This document shows, in pieces, positions 17,463 to 24,992 of a DNA stretch of 64,000 nt (positions are counted from its first letter, which is position 1; each line of letters begins with the position of its first letter). Source of the DNA: Pseudomarimonas salicorniae (GTDB taxonomy: Bacteria > Pseudomonadota > Gammaproteobacteria > Xanthomonadales > Xanthomonadaceae); NCBI RefSeq assembly GCF_023156535.1, contig NZ_JALNMH010000002.1, positions 372,001 to 436,000 on the forward strand, written 5' to 3'. The notes beneath the pieces were generated by a model that did no database searches, was not told the DNA's origin, and saw only the letters and a list, made by a program, of their open reading frames with translations. The position numbers and the translations under genes were made by a program.

Positions 17463-18952
17463 TGGCGCACGGCCTGCTCTACCTCGGATCGGAAGTCGAA
17501 CAGCTCTACCGGGTCGAGCGCGGGGGGCTGGCGCCGGTTGCCTCCGATACGCGATTCGAGACGCTGAGCGTAGTCGCCGACTTTGTCGAGGAAACCCTGG
17601 TCCGGGCATCACTGCCGAAGATGTTCGGTCGCGACATGCAGGCCCTGGTCCAGCGCCGCCTCGAGCAGGAGTTCCGCGAGACTCCGTATCGCGCCGCCAT
17701 GCGACTGGGGGCTTCGCGCACCGAGAAGCAGCTCGACTTCCTGTTCGTCGGGCTGCCCATCGCCAAGCGTCTCGACGAGCGGCTGCGGCCGTTGGTGGAA
17801 CAGGGAGTGGCGGTCCGGGGCATCTACACGCCGTCCATGCTGGTGGCGCACTGGGCCCGCCGCGGGCGCGCTCCAGTCGCACCGCGGCTCGTGGTCCTGC
17901 CGACGCCGGCCGGCGTGCGCTTCGTCCTGCTCGACCGCAGCCAGGCGGTGCTGTCGCGCCTCACATCGGGCGTGGATCCGTCCGACCCGGAGGGCGCGCC
18001 CGCACTCGCAGAAGAGATCGAGCGCACCGTCCAGTACTTCTACAACGCGCGCCTGGTAGACCGGGGCCAGCGCATCGAGATGTGGGTGTGGGGAAGCGAG
18101 CCTGCCTGCCAGGGTCTTCGTGAGCGGGAGCTGGCGGGCCTGCAGCAGGCCCAGGGACCGGCGGATGCAAGACTCGGTGACCCGACCCGGGAAGGCATGC
18201 GATGCCTGCTCCGCCTTGCGGCCGAACATCCCCCCGCCGAACAGCTCGCACCGGACGCGATCCGCCGCTTCCACGCGCTCGCCCGGCTGCGCCGCGGCCT
18301 GCTTCTGGGGGGCGCATCCGGCGGCTTGCTGCTGGCCCTTGTCGCAGCCTGGAGCTGGTATGGCGCAGCAGACCTCCGGGCGCAGCGGCTGGAGCTGGAA
18401 ATGCAGGCAACGGCCGTCGAAGAGGCCAACACCGCGCTTCGTGAGCGGATCGAGGCGATCGCCGCCGACCCGCAGACCGTTGCGGAAAGCATTCGCGCAT
18501 TCGATACGCATCTCGGCAAGCTGCCCGAGCTGTCACCGATTCTCGTCGCAACGAGCCGCGCGTTCGATGCCGAATCCGCGTATCGCCTCGACACCCTCGT
18601 CTGGTCGGTAGCTGATCCACCCCGCATCGACCCCATGAGCGGCTTGGCCGCCGAAGCCCCGACGGGCAACTGCCCGCTTTCCTGGCCGGCAAACCCGTTG
18701 ACCGGCGAGCGCCCGGTGCTGCCCCGGGTCGGCCTCTCCCTGTCCGGCGAGTTCGTGGGCGACACCTCCCTGCGCCAGATGCTGGACGCCCGGCAACGAT
18801 TCGATGCGTTGCTCGGCGAGGTGCCGGGATTCTCGCTGCAGACCCAATCCGCTGCCGTCGACTCCAGTGGCACCGGCGTGCTCCGCGGCGGCGGCGAGGA
18901 AGCGGCGCAGCGGGCGTTCAACTACTGCCTGTCGATGGAGCCCCCACCGTGA
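17462..18952 (+). CDS. pilus alignment protein, MshI/GspL-like, with a PilN-like C-terminal half
   Basis: A 496-residue protein with no clear named family. The cytoplasmic N-terminal ~270 residues contain LDFLFVGLPIAKRL, RLVVLPTPAGVRFVLLDRS and EEIERTVQYFYNARLVDRG, reminiscent of the actin-like GspL/PilM fold. A single membrane helix (about 282-302, LLLGGASGGLLLALVAAWSW) is followed by a coiled coil and a periplasmic C-terminal domain. Position directly after mshG and before a PilO-like gene is where MSHA and type II loci place their PilM/PilN or GspL equivalents. ATG overlaps the previous stop by one base (TGATG). The function is inferred from topology and place. Confidence 0.7.
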   Translation: MAHGLLYLGSEVEQLYRVERGGLAPVASDTRFETLSVVADFVEETLVRASLPKMFGRDMQALVQRRLEQEFRETPYRAAMRLGASRTEKQLDFLFVGLPIAKRLDERLRPLVEQGVAVRGIYTPSMLVAHWARRGRAPVAPRLVVLPTPAGVRFVLLDRSQAVLSRLTSGVDPSDPEGAPALAEEIERTVQYFYNARLVDRGQRIEMWVWGSEPACQGLRERELAGLQQAQGPADARLGDPTREGMRCLLRLAAEHPPAEQLAPDAIRRFHALARLRRGLLLGGASGGLLLALVAAWSWYGAADLRAQRLELEMQATAVEEANTALRERIEAIAADPQTVAESIRAFDTHLGKLPELSPILVATSRAFDAESAYRLDTLVWSVADPPRIDPMSGLAAEAPTGNCPLSWPANPLTGERPVLPRVGLSLSGEFVGDTSLRQMLDARQRFDALLGEVPGFSLQTQSAAVDSSGTGVLRGGGEEAAQRAFNYCLSMEPPP

Positions 18953-19620
18953 GCCTGCTTGCCATGTCCCTGCGCCGCGACAGCCTTCGCCGGGCCGGGA
19001 TGCATATCGGCATCGCGGCGGCGATGCTGGTGGTGGGTGCCGCGGCCCTGCTGGTCGCACGAGCGGACATCGGGGACGAGCAGCGCTCGCGCAGCGAGGC
19101 CGAGGCCCAGCTGGCGGCCCTGCAGGGCGAAAGCGCCGGGCTGGAGGAGTCGCTCGCCATGCTTGAAGGGAACGTCGAACGCTACCGCAGCCTCGAGCGC
19201 GGCGGTTTCATCGGCGGCGGCGACCGGATAGCGTGGACCGAGGCGCTGCTGCGCGTGCAGCAGCGCCTCGGTCTCCCGGAGACCAGTTTCGAACTGGCCC
19301 CGCAGCAGATGCTCGAACCGCCGATGACCGACCCGTCCCTGCCTCCGGTCGACGGCCAGACGGCCGCCGCCTCGGGGCCGCTCGCCCACGACCTCAGGAT
19401 CCAGATCCAGCGCGTGCACGAGGGCGAAGTGCTGGCGCTGCTGGCCCAGCTCAAGGCCGAACAGGTGGGGTTCTTCAGGGTGCAGCGTTGCAAGATGGAG
19501 CGCGACCCCCGTGGCATCGGGTTGGCGCTCGACTGCACCCTTCGCTGGGTGACCTACCTGCCCCCGCCAGCGCCCGAGCCCGAGTTCCTGGAGGAAGACT
19601 ACGAGGAGGCCGCCCCGTGA
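18949..19620 (+). CDS. PilO/MshJ-like inner-membrane alignment protein
   Basis: A 223-residue protein with a short cytoplasmic N-terminus, one membrane helix (about 16-38, HIGIAAAMLVVGAAALLVA), a coiled coil (about 45-85, rich in Glu, Ala and Leu) and a small periplasmic domain. This is the topology of PilO, GspM and MshJ, which link the inner-membrane platform to the secretin. The start is a GTG that overlaps the previous stop by 4 bases. Sequence identity to named families cannot be judged by eye, so the assignment rests on topology and position. Confidence 0.72.
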   Translation: MSLLAMSLRRDSLRRAGMHIGIAAAMLVVGAAALLVARADIGDEQRSRSEAEAQLAALQGESAGLEESLAMLEGNVERYRSLERGGFIGGGDRIAWTEALLRVQQRLGLPETSFELAPQQMLEPPMTDPSLPPVDGQTAAASGPLAHDLRIQIQRVHEGEVLALLAQLKAEQVGFFRVQRCKMERDPRGIGLALDCTLRWVTYLPPPAPEPEFLEEDYEEAAP

Positions 19621-20066
19621 TCCGCGCGGCGACTCTGCTCGTAGCGCTTGTCCCTGCATGGGCGGCCGCCCAGGACAGCGGGACCTCGACCCAGCTCGGG
19701 CGCCTGTTCTTCACCCCCGCCGAACGTGTGGCACTGGTTGGCATGCGCCTCGCGCCGGGCCCCGAGCCGCTCGCCGGGGTACAGCCGACCGACACCGCCA
19801 CGCCGGTCGCCATCGCCGTCCCGATGCTCCGCCTCGATGGACTGGTCCACCGCGATGCGCAGCCCTCCATCGCCTTCCTCAACGGGCGGCCCGTGGAGGA
19901 CGGCGGCGCGATCCTCGAGTACCGGGTCGTCGCCGGCACGAGCAGTGTCACCCTCCTCGGCGCCGACGGACAGCGTGTCCGACTTCTGGTGGGTCAGTCC
20001 CTGATGCGCGAACAAGGGCGTATCGTCGACCCGTTGCCACCGCATTCGCTGAGCAGCCCGCCATGA
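19617..20066 (+). CDS. small exported pilus protein, MshK/PilP-like
   Basis: A 149-residue protein with a signal peptide (MIRAATLLVALVPAWAAA, then QDSGTS). The mature part has PMLRLDGLVHRDAQPSIAFL and GRPVEDGGAILEYRVV, then VRLLVGQSLM. The phrase LDGLVHR...GRPV resembles GspC/PilP-like or MshK proteins, which carry a beta-strand HR domain contacting the secretin. GTG start with a 4-base overlap. Placed after the PilO-like gene, it probably completes the periplasmic alignment complex. Confidence 0.68.
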   Translation: MIRAATLLVALVPAWAAAQDSGTSTQLGRLFFTPAERVALVGMRLAPGPEPLAGVQPTDTATPVAIAVPMLRLDGLVHRDAQPSIAFLNGRPVEDGGAILEYRVVAGTSSVTLLGADGQRVRLLVGQSLMREQGRIVDPLPPHSLSSPP

Positions 20067-20938
20067 ACCTGCCCCGCAACCTGCCCTGCCGCCGACACCG
20101 CCAGCGCGGGGCGGCGCTACTGGCCCTGGTCCTGCTGGCGGTGGTGGGACTGGTGGCCTTCATGCTCGCCACTTTCCAGAACGAGCACCGGCCGCAGAAG
20201 CGACAGCAGACGCAGCAGCGACACCTTGCCGAAGGCCGCGATGCCTTGGTCGCCTTCGCCACCCAGCAATGGTGCAGCAGTCCCCAGCCGGGACAGACTC
20301 CCCAGTGGCGGCTTCCCTGCCCGGCAGGCGCCAACAGCGATGGCAACGCGCTCGGGGCCTGCAGCTCCACCGCCCGGCAAACCGGTCGCCTGCCCTGGCG
20401 AACGCTGGTGACCGGGCCGCTCCGGGATGCCGCGGCGGAATGCCTGTGGTACGAGCGTGAGCCCAATCAGGTCTCCCCCGCGCCGCCGCCGGACACCGTC
20501 GTCGCCCGGGTGCTGGCGCCCGGGCCGGCGTTGCAGGGACAGTCGCGCCCGGGCAGCCAGAACGGAGCATGTGGCAACCACGGCGTGGCCGGTGACTACA
20601 TCGAGCGGACCGCCCCACCGCCGATGCCGAACGACAGCATCCTGGAGATCCGCTACGCCGACCTGCAGCAGGCGGCCACCGCCTGCCCGGCCGCCTCTGC
20701 CTGCACCAGCAACGCGCAAACCCTGCTCTCGAACGTCAGCGGCAACTCCAACAACTGCCGGGTTCCGCCCGGCAATTCGGTTTCGGCGAGCTGCCAGGCC
20801 GCGGCGAATGCGTTGACCGACCCGGCGAACGCCTGCAGCTGCGCGACGGAGGCCCAGCAGTTCGTCAATCCGCCCTGCATCAACAACCTCAATCCACCCC
20901 AGTGCCAGGCGGCCATCACTGCCCTGCAGAGCTGCTAG
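20063..20938 (+). CDS. PilX/MshP-like minor pilin lacking the +5 glutamate
   Basis: A 291-residue protein. It opens with a basic leader and RGAALLALVLLAVVGLVAF, the N-terminus typical of PilX/MshP proteins; a prepilin-like Gly precedes the hydrophobic helix but Glu at +5 is absent. The globular part is Cys-rich (about 17 Cys). It has WRLPCPAGANSDGN and GRLPWRTLV, phrases also seen in the next gene (GRLPCPAAP, GVLPWATLG). The first ATG overlaps the previous stop by 4 bases. A structural role in a pilus-tip or initiation complex is inferred. Confidence 0.75.
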   Translation: MNLPRNLPCRRHRQRGAALLALVLLAVVGLVAFMLATFQNEHRPQKRQQTQQRHLAEGRDALVAFATQQWCSSPQPGQTPQWRLPCPAGANSDGNALGACSSTARQTGRLPWRTLVTGPLRDAAAECLWYEREPNQVSPAPPPDTVVARVLAPGPALQGQSRPGSQNGACGNHGVAGDYIERTAPPPMPNDSILEIRYADLQQAATACPAASACTSNAQTLLSNVSGNSNNCRVPPGNSVSASCQAAANALTDPANACSCATEAQQFVNPPCINNLNPPQCQAAITALQSC

Positions 20939-20958
20939 CCGATCCGGAGATCCCTGCC

Positions 20959-21726
20959 ATGAGCGCGCGCCAGCACGGCTTCACCTTGATCGAGATGGGC
21001 GTCACCCTGGCCATCGTCGGCATCCTGCTGACCGGCCTGATCATGACCCTGGGTGCCCAGCAGGATGCCTCCCGGCAGGCCGAGACACGGCGTTATCTGA
21101 GCCAGGCCCGCGAGGCGCTCTACGGTTTTGCCATGACCAATGGCCGCCTGCCCTGCCCGGCTGCGCCGAACGTTGCCTCGGGCGCGGCGAACGCGGGCAT
21201 CGAGCGGGTGCCGACCGCCGCCGGCTGCACCGGCGGAGCTGCGGCCCTCAGCGGCGTCCTGCCCTGGGCCACCCTGGGCCTTGCCGAGACCGACGCCTAT
21301 GGCGGGCGCATCAGCTACCGGGTCGATGCCACCTTTGCCCGAACCGCAGGCCCCGCCCGCCCGACCAACCAGTACGCCTGCGCGACCGCGCCGGCCAGCG
21401 CACCCGCGCAATCGGCCTTTGCGATCTGTTCGCTCGCCACCCTCACGGTGCAGAACCCCGGCGGCGCCGGCACGCCTCTGGCCTCAAACGTTCCCGCCGT
21501 CATGGTCTCGCATGGCCCCAACCAGGCCGGGGGCTTCATCATCAGCGGCGTCCAGGTGGCTGGCGGCAGTGCCGATGAAGTCGAGAACAGTGATGCGGAC
21601 GACCAGTTTCGAAGTGGTCCGCGCCGCGATGCAGGCGCCGCCGCCGGCGAGTTCGACGACGAGCTGGACTGGGTTGTGCCCTCGATCCTGATGCACCGCA
21701 TGGTGCAAGCAGGCCGCCTGCCCTGA
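20959..21726 (+). CDS. type IV prepilin-like minor pilin
   Basis: A 255-residue prepilin with a seven-residue leader MSARQHG followed by FTLIEMGVTLAIVGILL. Cleavage is expected after Gly7, with Glu at mature position 5. The globular domain has GRLPCPAAP, VLPWATLGLAETDAYGG and a C-terminus ELDWVVPSILMHRMVQAGRL. The DxWVxPxILxxRMxxAGxL ending recurs in type II/IV prepilin-like proteins. An RBS-like GGAGA lies 7-11 bases before the ATG, which is 20 bases past the previous stop. Probably a minor pilin; its kinship with the preceding gene is discussed in the findings. Confidence 0.85.
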   Translation: MSARQHGFTLIEMGVTLAIVGILLTGLIMTLGAQQDASRQAETRRYLSQAREALYGFAMTNGRLPCPAAPNVASGAANAGIERVPTAAGCTGGAAALSGVLPWATLGLAETDAYGGRISYRVDATFARTAGPARPTNQYACATAPASAPAQSAFAICSLATLTVQNPGGAGTPLASNVPAVMVSHGPNQAGGFIISGVQVAGGSADEVENSDADDQFRSGPRRDAGAAAGEFDDELDWVVPSILMHRMVQAGRLP

Positions 21727-21929
21727 TGACGCTGGCCCATCGCCGCCGCGATCTCAGGTGGTTGCGCTGGGGGCTTCTGGTCCTGGGCCTGGGCCTGATC
21801 GCAGGCGGATACTGGCACCTGTTTGTCGATCCCGAGGTCAGCCCCGACGAGGCCACCGACCATGCCTTCACCGGCATGGCGCTGGTGATCGCCGGGGCGG
21901 GGCTGGCCATACTCAGCCGCTGGATCTGA
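21726..21929 (+). CDS. small two-helix membrane protein of unknown function
   Basis: 67 residues with two predicted membrane helices (about 14-31 and 46-64) joined by an acidic loop (VDPEVSPDEATDH). ATG overlaps the previous stop codon (TGATG), which strongly supports translation. No family recognised. Its place between the minor pilin and the two-component genes suggests a small accessory role in the pilus or its sensing system. Confidence 0.65.
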   Translation: MTLAHRRRDLRWLRWGLLVLGLGLIAGGYWHLFVDPEVSPDEATDHAFTGMALVIAGAGLAILSRWI

Positions 21930-21939
21930 GAGCCCGCGC

Positions 21940-22593
21940 ATGGAACACGGAGTAGCCGAAGAAACCCCTGACGCCGAGACCACCGCCCGCCCGCAGGCGG
22001 TGATGGTGGTCGAGGACGATGCCTCGCTGGCAGACCTGCTCGGTTTCATGCTCGCCGGCGCCGGCCACCACGTGGTCACCGCCGGCGACCGTGCAGGAGC
22101 GATGCAGCTGGCCCGCGCCTATCCCGAGACCAGCATCGCACTCTGCGACCTCGGGCTGCCGCCTCGACCGAACCAGGTCGAGGAGGGCATCACCCTGATC
22201 GGCCAGCTGCTGCAGCTGCGGCCGCAATTCAAGATCATCGTGGTCACCGGCCAGGACCAGCAGGCCGCGGCGCTGGCGGCGATCCGCGCCGGCGCGTTCG
22301 ACTTCCTCGCCAAGCCGGTGGCACCTGCCCAGGTGCTGGCGGCAGTGGAGCGAGCACAGCTCTTCGTGCGGACCGAGGCCAATCTTCTCGAAGCCGGCGA
22401 ATCGCGGATCACCATCGCCGCGAAACTCGAGGAGGGCATTCGCGAGGCCGGTGAGGCGGCGGCCGAGCGACTGCTGCGCCAGGTCCTGTCCGACACCGGT
22501 TTCAATGTCGCCGAGAGCGCCCGCCGGCTGGGCCTGCAGCGCGAGAACCTCTACTACTTCATCAAGAAGTTCGGCATCCAGCGCGATGCTTGA
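21940..22593 (+). CDS. response regulator: receiver plus Fis-type DNA-binding helix, no AAA+ domain
   Basis: A 217-residue protein. The receiver domain covers residues 20-140 with VMVVEDDASL, phosphoacceptor Asp70 (LCDLGLP) and the conserved Lys in FLAKPVAP. A linker helix region (about 145-180) leads to a C-terminal Fis-like helix-turn-helix (NVAESARRLGLQRENLYYF, about 190-208). The architecture is that of an NtrC-type regulator with the sigma54-interacting AAA+ module missing, so it is unlikely to activate sigma54 promoters by itself. It overlaps the histidine kinase gene by 8 bases and probably controls the pilin or the operon. Confidence 0.88.
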   Translation: MEHGVAEETPDAETTARPQAVMVVEDDASLADLLGFMLAGAGHHVVTAGDRAGAMQLARAYPETSIALCDLGLPPRPNQVEEGITLIGQLLQLRPQFKIIVVTGQDQQAAALAAIRAGAFDFLAKPVAPAQVLAAVERAQLFVRTEANLLEAGESRITIAAKLEEGIREAGEAAAERLLRQVLSDTGFNVAESARRLGLQRENLYYFIKKFGIQRDA

Positions 22594-23632
22594 GTGGTTC
22601 GCCGGCAGTCTGGTGCTGGTCGGGCTCAGCATGGTGCTCAGCCTGTCATGGCTGCGCCGCGCGGCCAGGCAGTACGTCTCCCTCGCGCAGGAGCTGACCG
22701 CCCGCCGCGCCGACATCGGCGGCGACGTGCTGTCCTGGTTCGCCGCCTGCCGCACCACGCTCGAGCAGGCCGGCGTGAACGGGCTGCGCTATCGCGGCCT
22801 GTGGTTCGGCGGCCAGGTCGAGGGCGACTGGGGCGAGCGACGCGGCGAGCGCCGCACGCGGATGCTCAATGCGGGCGACCTCAGCCTGACGGTTGAACTA
22901 TGGGTTCGCCCGATGCGCGGCGAGCGGCGGATGCTGCGCGAGGGCGTGCTCTCGGTGTTCGACCTGCTGCTGCAGCAGTCGGTGCTGGCCAAGTCCGAGG
23001 CAGTGGCCGCGGCGCTGGCCCAGCAGGCCGAGCTGTCCCTGTATCTGCAGCACGACCTGAAGAACCTCACCCAATGGGTGCTGCTGGTGACCGACCAGTT
23101 CGCGGCTGCCGATGATGACCAACTGCTGATGCTCGCCCGACACCTTCGCGAGCACGCCCCGCTTGCGCGCCAGCGCGCCGAGCGACTGGTCGACCAGCTC
23201 AGCGATCCGCGTGGCGATATCCGTGAGCAGCAGAAGCCCTACGACCTGCTGCAGGAGGCGCGAATATTCGCCTCCCTCCACGGCCTCGACCTGCAGACTC
23301 CCGACGGCGCGCTCCGCGTGGCGCTGCCCAAGCGAAACGTCGAACGCATCCTCGACCCGCTGTTCGCCAGCCTCGCCGGCATCACGCCACCACCCAAGGT
23401 GTCCCTTGACCTGCGTGAGGAAGACGGCTGGACCAAGATCGAAATCCGCTCCGACCGCCGCCCGCCGATCAGCCTTGCCCGGTTGTTCGAGCCGCGGATC
23501 CGCGACGAGCACGGCCTGCCGGCGCTCGGTCTGTACCAGTCCCGCACCGCCGCGCTGTCGCTGGGCGGTGGACTGACCGCCCAGCCCCGCGGGGAGGGCC
23601 TGGTCTACGCGCTGACCCTGCCATCGGGTTGA
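22586..23632 (+). CDS. membrane-anchored histidine kinase with a weakly conserved catalytic domain
   Basis: 348 residues. One N-terminal membrane helix (about 5-24) is followed by a cytoplasmic region and a phosphoacceptor box LYLQHDLKNLTQWV (His156). The ATP-binding domain in the last 130 residues is recognisable mainly by GLPALGLYQSRTAALSLGG (G2 box-like). The N-box and classic DxGxG are weak or absent. The arrangement HDLKN plus short degenerate HATPase recalls PrsK, the kinase paired with PrsR in PEP-CTERM loci; that link is inferred. It overlaps the response-regulator gene and precedes the pilin, so a dedicated pilus-control system is likely. Confidence 0.8.
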   Translation: MLEWFAGSLVLVGLSMVLSLSWLRRAARQYVSLAQELTARRADIGGDVLSWFAACRTTLEQAGVNGLRYRGLWFGGQVEGDWGERRGERRTRMLNAGDLSLTVELWVRPMRGERRMLREGVLSVFDLLLQQSVLAKSEAVAAALAQQAELSLYLQHDLKNLTQWVLLVTDQFAAADDDQLLMLARHLREHAPLARQRAERLVDQLSDPRGDIREQQKPYDLLQEARIFASLHGLDLQTPDGALRVALPKRNVERILDPLFASLAGITPPPKVSLDLREEDGWTKIEIRSDRRPPISLARLFEPRIRDEHGLPALGLYQSRTAALSLGGGLTAQPRGEGLVYALTLPSG

Positions 23633-23676
23633 ACCCGCGTAAGGATTCTGCACTCCCTCGCTGGCCCGCAGGCCAC

Positions 23677-23682
23677 TAGAGT
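23677..23682 (+). promoter_or_regulatory. candidate -10 box of the pilin gene
   Basis: TAGAGT lies 35 bases before the pilin ATG in the only gap of more than 20 bases between genes after the start of the locus. It fits the TA(G/C)NNT-like -10 pattern seen before other genes in this window. No clear -35 box is visible. A separate promoter would let the pilin be made in excess over the assembly proteins. An RBS-like AGGA follows at about 23704. Confidence 0.4.
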
Positions 23683-23717
23683 ACGTTCCATCCTCCCTCC
23701 CACAGGACAACGCGAGC

Positions 23718-24368
23718 ATGACTTCCCATCGTCAGCAGTCCGGCTTCACCCTGGTCGAGATCGCCATCGTGCTGGTCATCATCGGCCTGCTCCTCGGCGG
23801 CATCCTCAAGGGTCAGGAGCTGATCGAGAACTCCCGCGTCACCAACGCCACCAATGACATCAACGGCACTCGCGCCGCGGTCAATGCCTACCTCGACCGC
23901 TACCGCCGCCTGCCGGGCGATGATGGCCCCGGCGCCGCCGTGGCTGCTCGTGGCGGCTCCTGGACCGCCAACATGGCCGGCAACAACAACGGCGTGCTCG
24001 ACGCCACTGCCGCCCAGACTTTCACCGGACAGGGCGAAGTCGACAACTTCTTCCGCCAGCTGCGTGCCGCCGGCTTCATCTCGGGTGACCCGGCCCAGGT
24101 TGGCGCGGCCGCCATGCCGCGCAACCCCTGGGGCGGCCTGCTGGGCGTCGCCGGTAACGGTGTTCCGGGCATCAATGGCCGCGCCGTCTGCGTCAGCCAG
24201 GTGCCGGGCAAGGCGGCGACTGCGCTGGACAACCGCCTGGACGACGGCAATCCGACCACCGGTTCCTTCCGCGGCTTCACCAGCGGTGCCGGCGTGAACG
24301 CGGCGCCGACCAATGCTGCCGCAGCCTACGCCGAAGACCTGGTGTTCACCGTCTGCGCCGAGCTGTAA
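23718..24368 (+). CDS. type IV pilin, probable major subunit (MshA-like)
   Basis: A 216-residue prepilin. The nine-residue leader MTSHRQQSG is followed by FTLVEIAIVLVIIGLLLGG with Glu at mature position 5. The globular part contains the alpha1 continuation (KGQELIENSRVTNATNDING), PRNPWGG and two Cys residues (CVSQ and near the C-terminus, VCAEL) that could form the D-region disulfide. It is the last gene of the locus, preceded by its own 85-base gap and followed by a strong terminator. This arrangement, plus its conventional pilin form, argues that it is the major pilin. Confidence 0.9.
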   Translation: MTSHRQQSGFTLVEIAIVLVIIGLLLGGILKGQELIENSRVTNATNDINGTRAAVNAYLDRYRRLPGDDGPGAAVAARGGSWTANMAGNNNGVLDATAAQTFTGQGEVDNFFRQLRAAGFISGDPAQVGAAAMPRNPWGGLLGVAGNGVPGINGRAVCVSQVPGKAATALDNRLDDGNPTTGSFRGFTSGAGVNAAPTNAAAAYAEDLVFTVCAEL

Positions 24369-24395
24369 CCGCCAGCGGTCTCCCGCTGTCTCCTT

Positions 24396-24426
24396 CGACG
24401 CCCCGCACCGCGGGGCGTCGTCGTTT
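24396..24426 (+). terminator. intrinsic terminator of the pilus locus
   Basis: A 10-bp perfect stem (24396-24405 with 24411-24420, CGACGCCCCG/CGGGGCGTCG) with a short loop, followed by TCGTCGTTT. It sits 27 bases beyond the pilin stop. It separates the plus-strand pilus genes from the converging minus-strand apt gene and may work for the plus strand mainly. Confidence 0.8.
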
Positions 24427-24461
24427 GCGGACCAGGAAAGTTCGCCGCGCAAGCGGCCAGC

Positions 24462-24992
24462 TCAGCCGACCCGCTCAAGCACCTCGACGCGGCAGTCGCT
24501 CGGCAGCCGGGCGCGACCGCCAAGGGGAACGATCTCCAGCACCAGCCCGGCGCCGACCACCTCGGCACCGAGCTCGCCCAGCAGCGCCAGCGCGGCGGCG
24601 AGGGTGCCGCCGGTGGCAAGCACGTCATCGACAAGGAGCACCCGGCGGCCGGGCGCCAGCGCGTCCGCCTGCATCTCGAGGGCGTCCTCTCCGTACTCGA
24701 GCGAGTAGGACCGGCGATGCACCGTGCCGGGCAGCTTGCCCGGCTTGCGCAGGGGAATGAAGCCACAGCCCAGGACCCGGGCCAGCGGTGCGCCGATCAG
24801 GAAGCCTCGGGACTCCACGCCAGCCACGACATCCGGCTTCATCGAGCCGCGCCAGGGTTCGGCCAGGGCCTCCAGAAGCTGGCCAAAGCTCTCGCCGTCG
24901 GCGAGCACCGGCATCAGGTCGAGGAAGCCGACACCAGGCCGGGGAAAGTCGGCGTACCGGCGGATCCGGCCGCGCCAGTCCGGGGCGCTCAC
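24462..24992 (-). CDS. apt: adenine phosphoribosyltransferase
   Basis: 176 residues from GTG 24992, the length of bacterial Apt. It makes AMP from adenine and PRPP in purine salvage. Seen motifs are YADFPRPGVGFLDLMPVL near the start, GVESRGFLIGAPLA, LRKPGKLPG and the PRPP-binding VLLVDDVLATGGT. The start is chosen because the GTG overlaps the stop codon of the upstream GST gene by four bases (GTGA), implying coupling. The longer upstream frame is GST coding sequence in another phase. Confidence 0.93.
   Translation of the reverse strand: MSAPDWRGRIRRYADFPRPGVGFLDLMPVLADGESFGQLLEALAEPWRGSMKPDVVAGVESRGFLIGAPLARVLGCGFIPLRKPGKLPGTVHRRSYSLEYGEDALEMQADALAPGRRVLLVDDVLATGGTLAAALALLGELGAEVVGAGLVLEIVPLGGRARLPSDCRVEVLERVG

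Noticed and set aside
23660-23680. A possible sigma54 promoter (TGGCCCGCAGGCC) before the pilin
   Set aside because: The -24 half is TGGC but the -12 GC element with TTGC spacing is missing. The embedded regulator also lacks a sigma54-activating domain.
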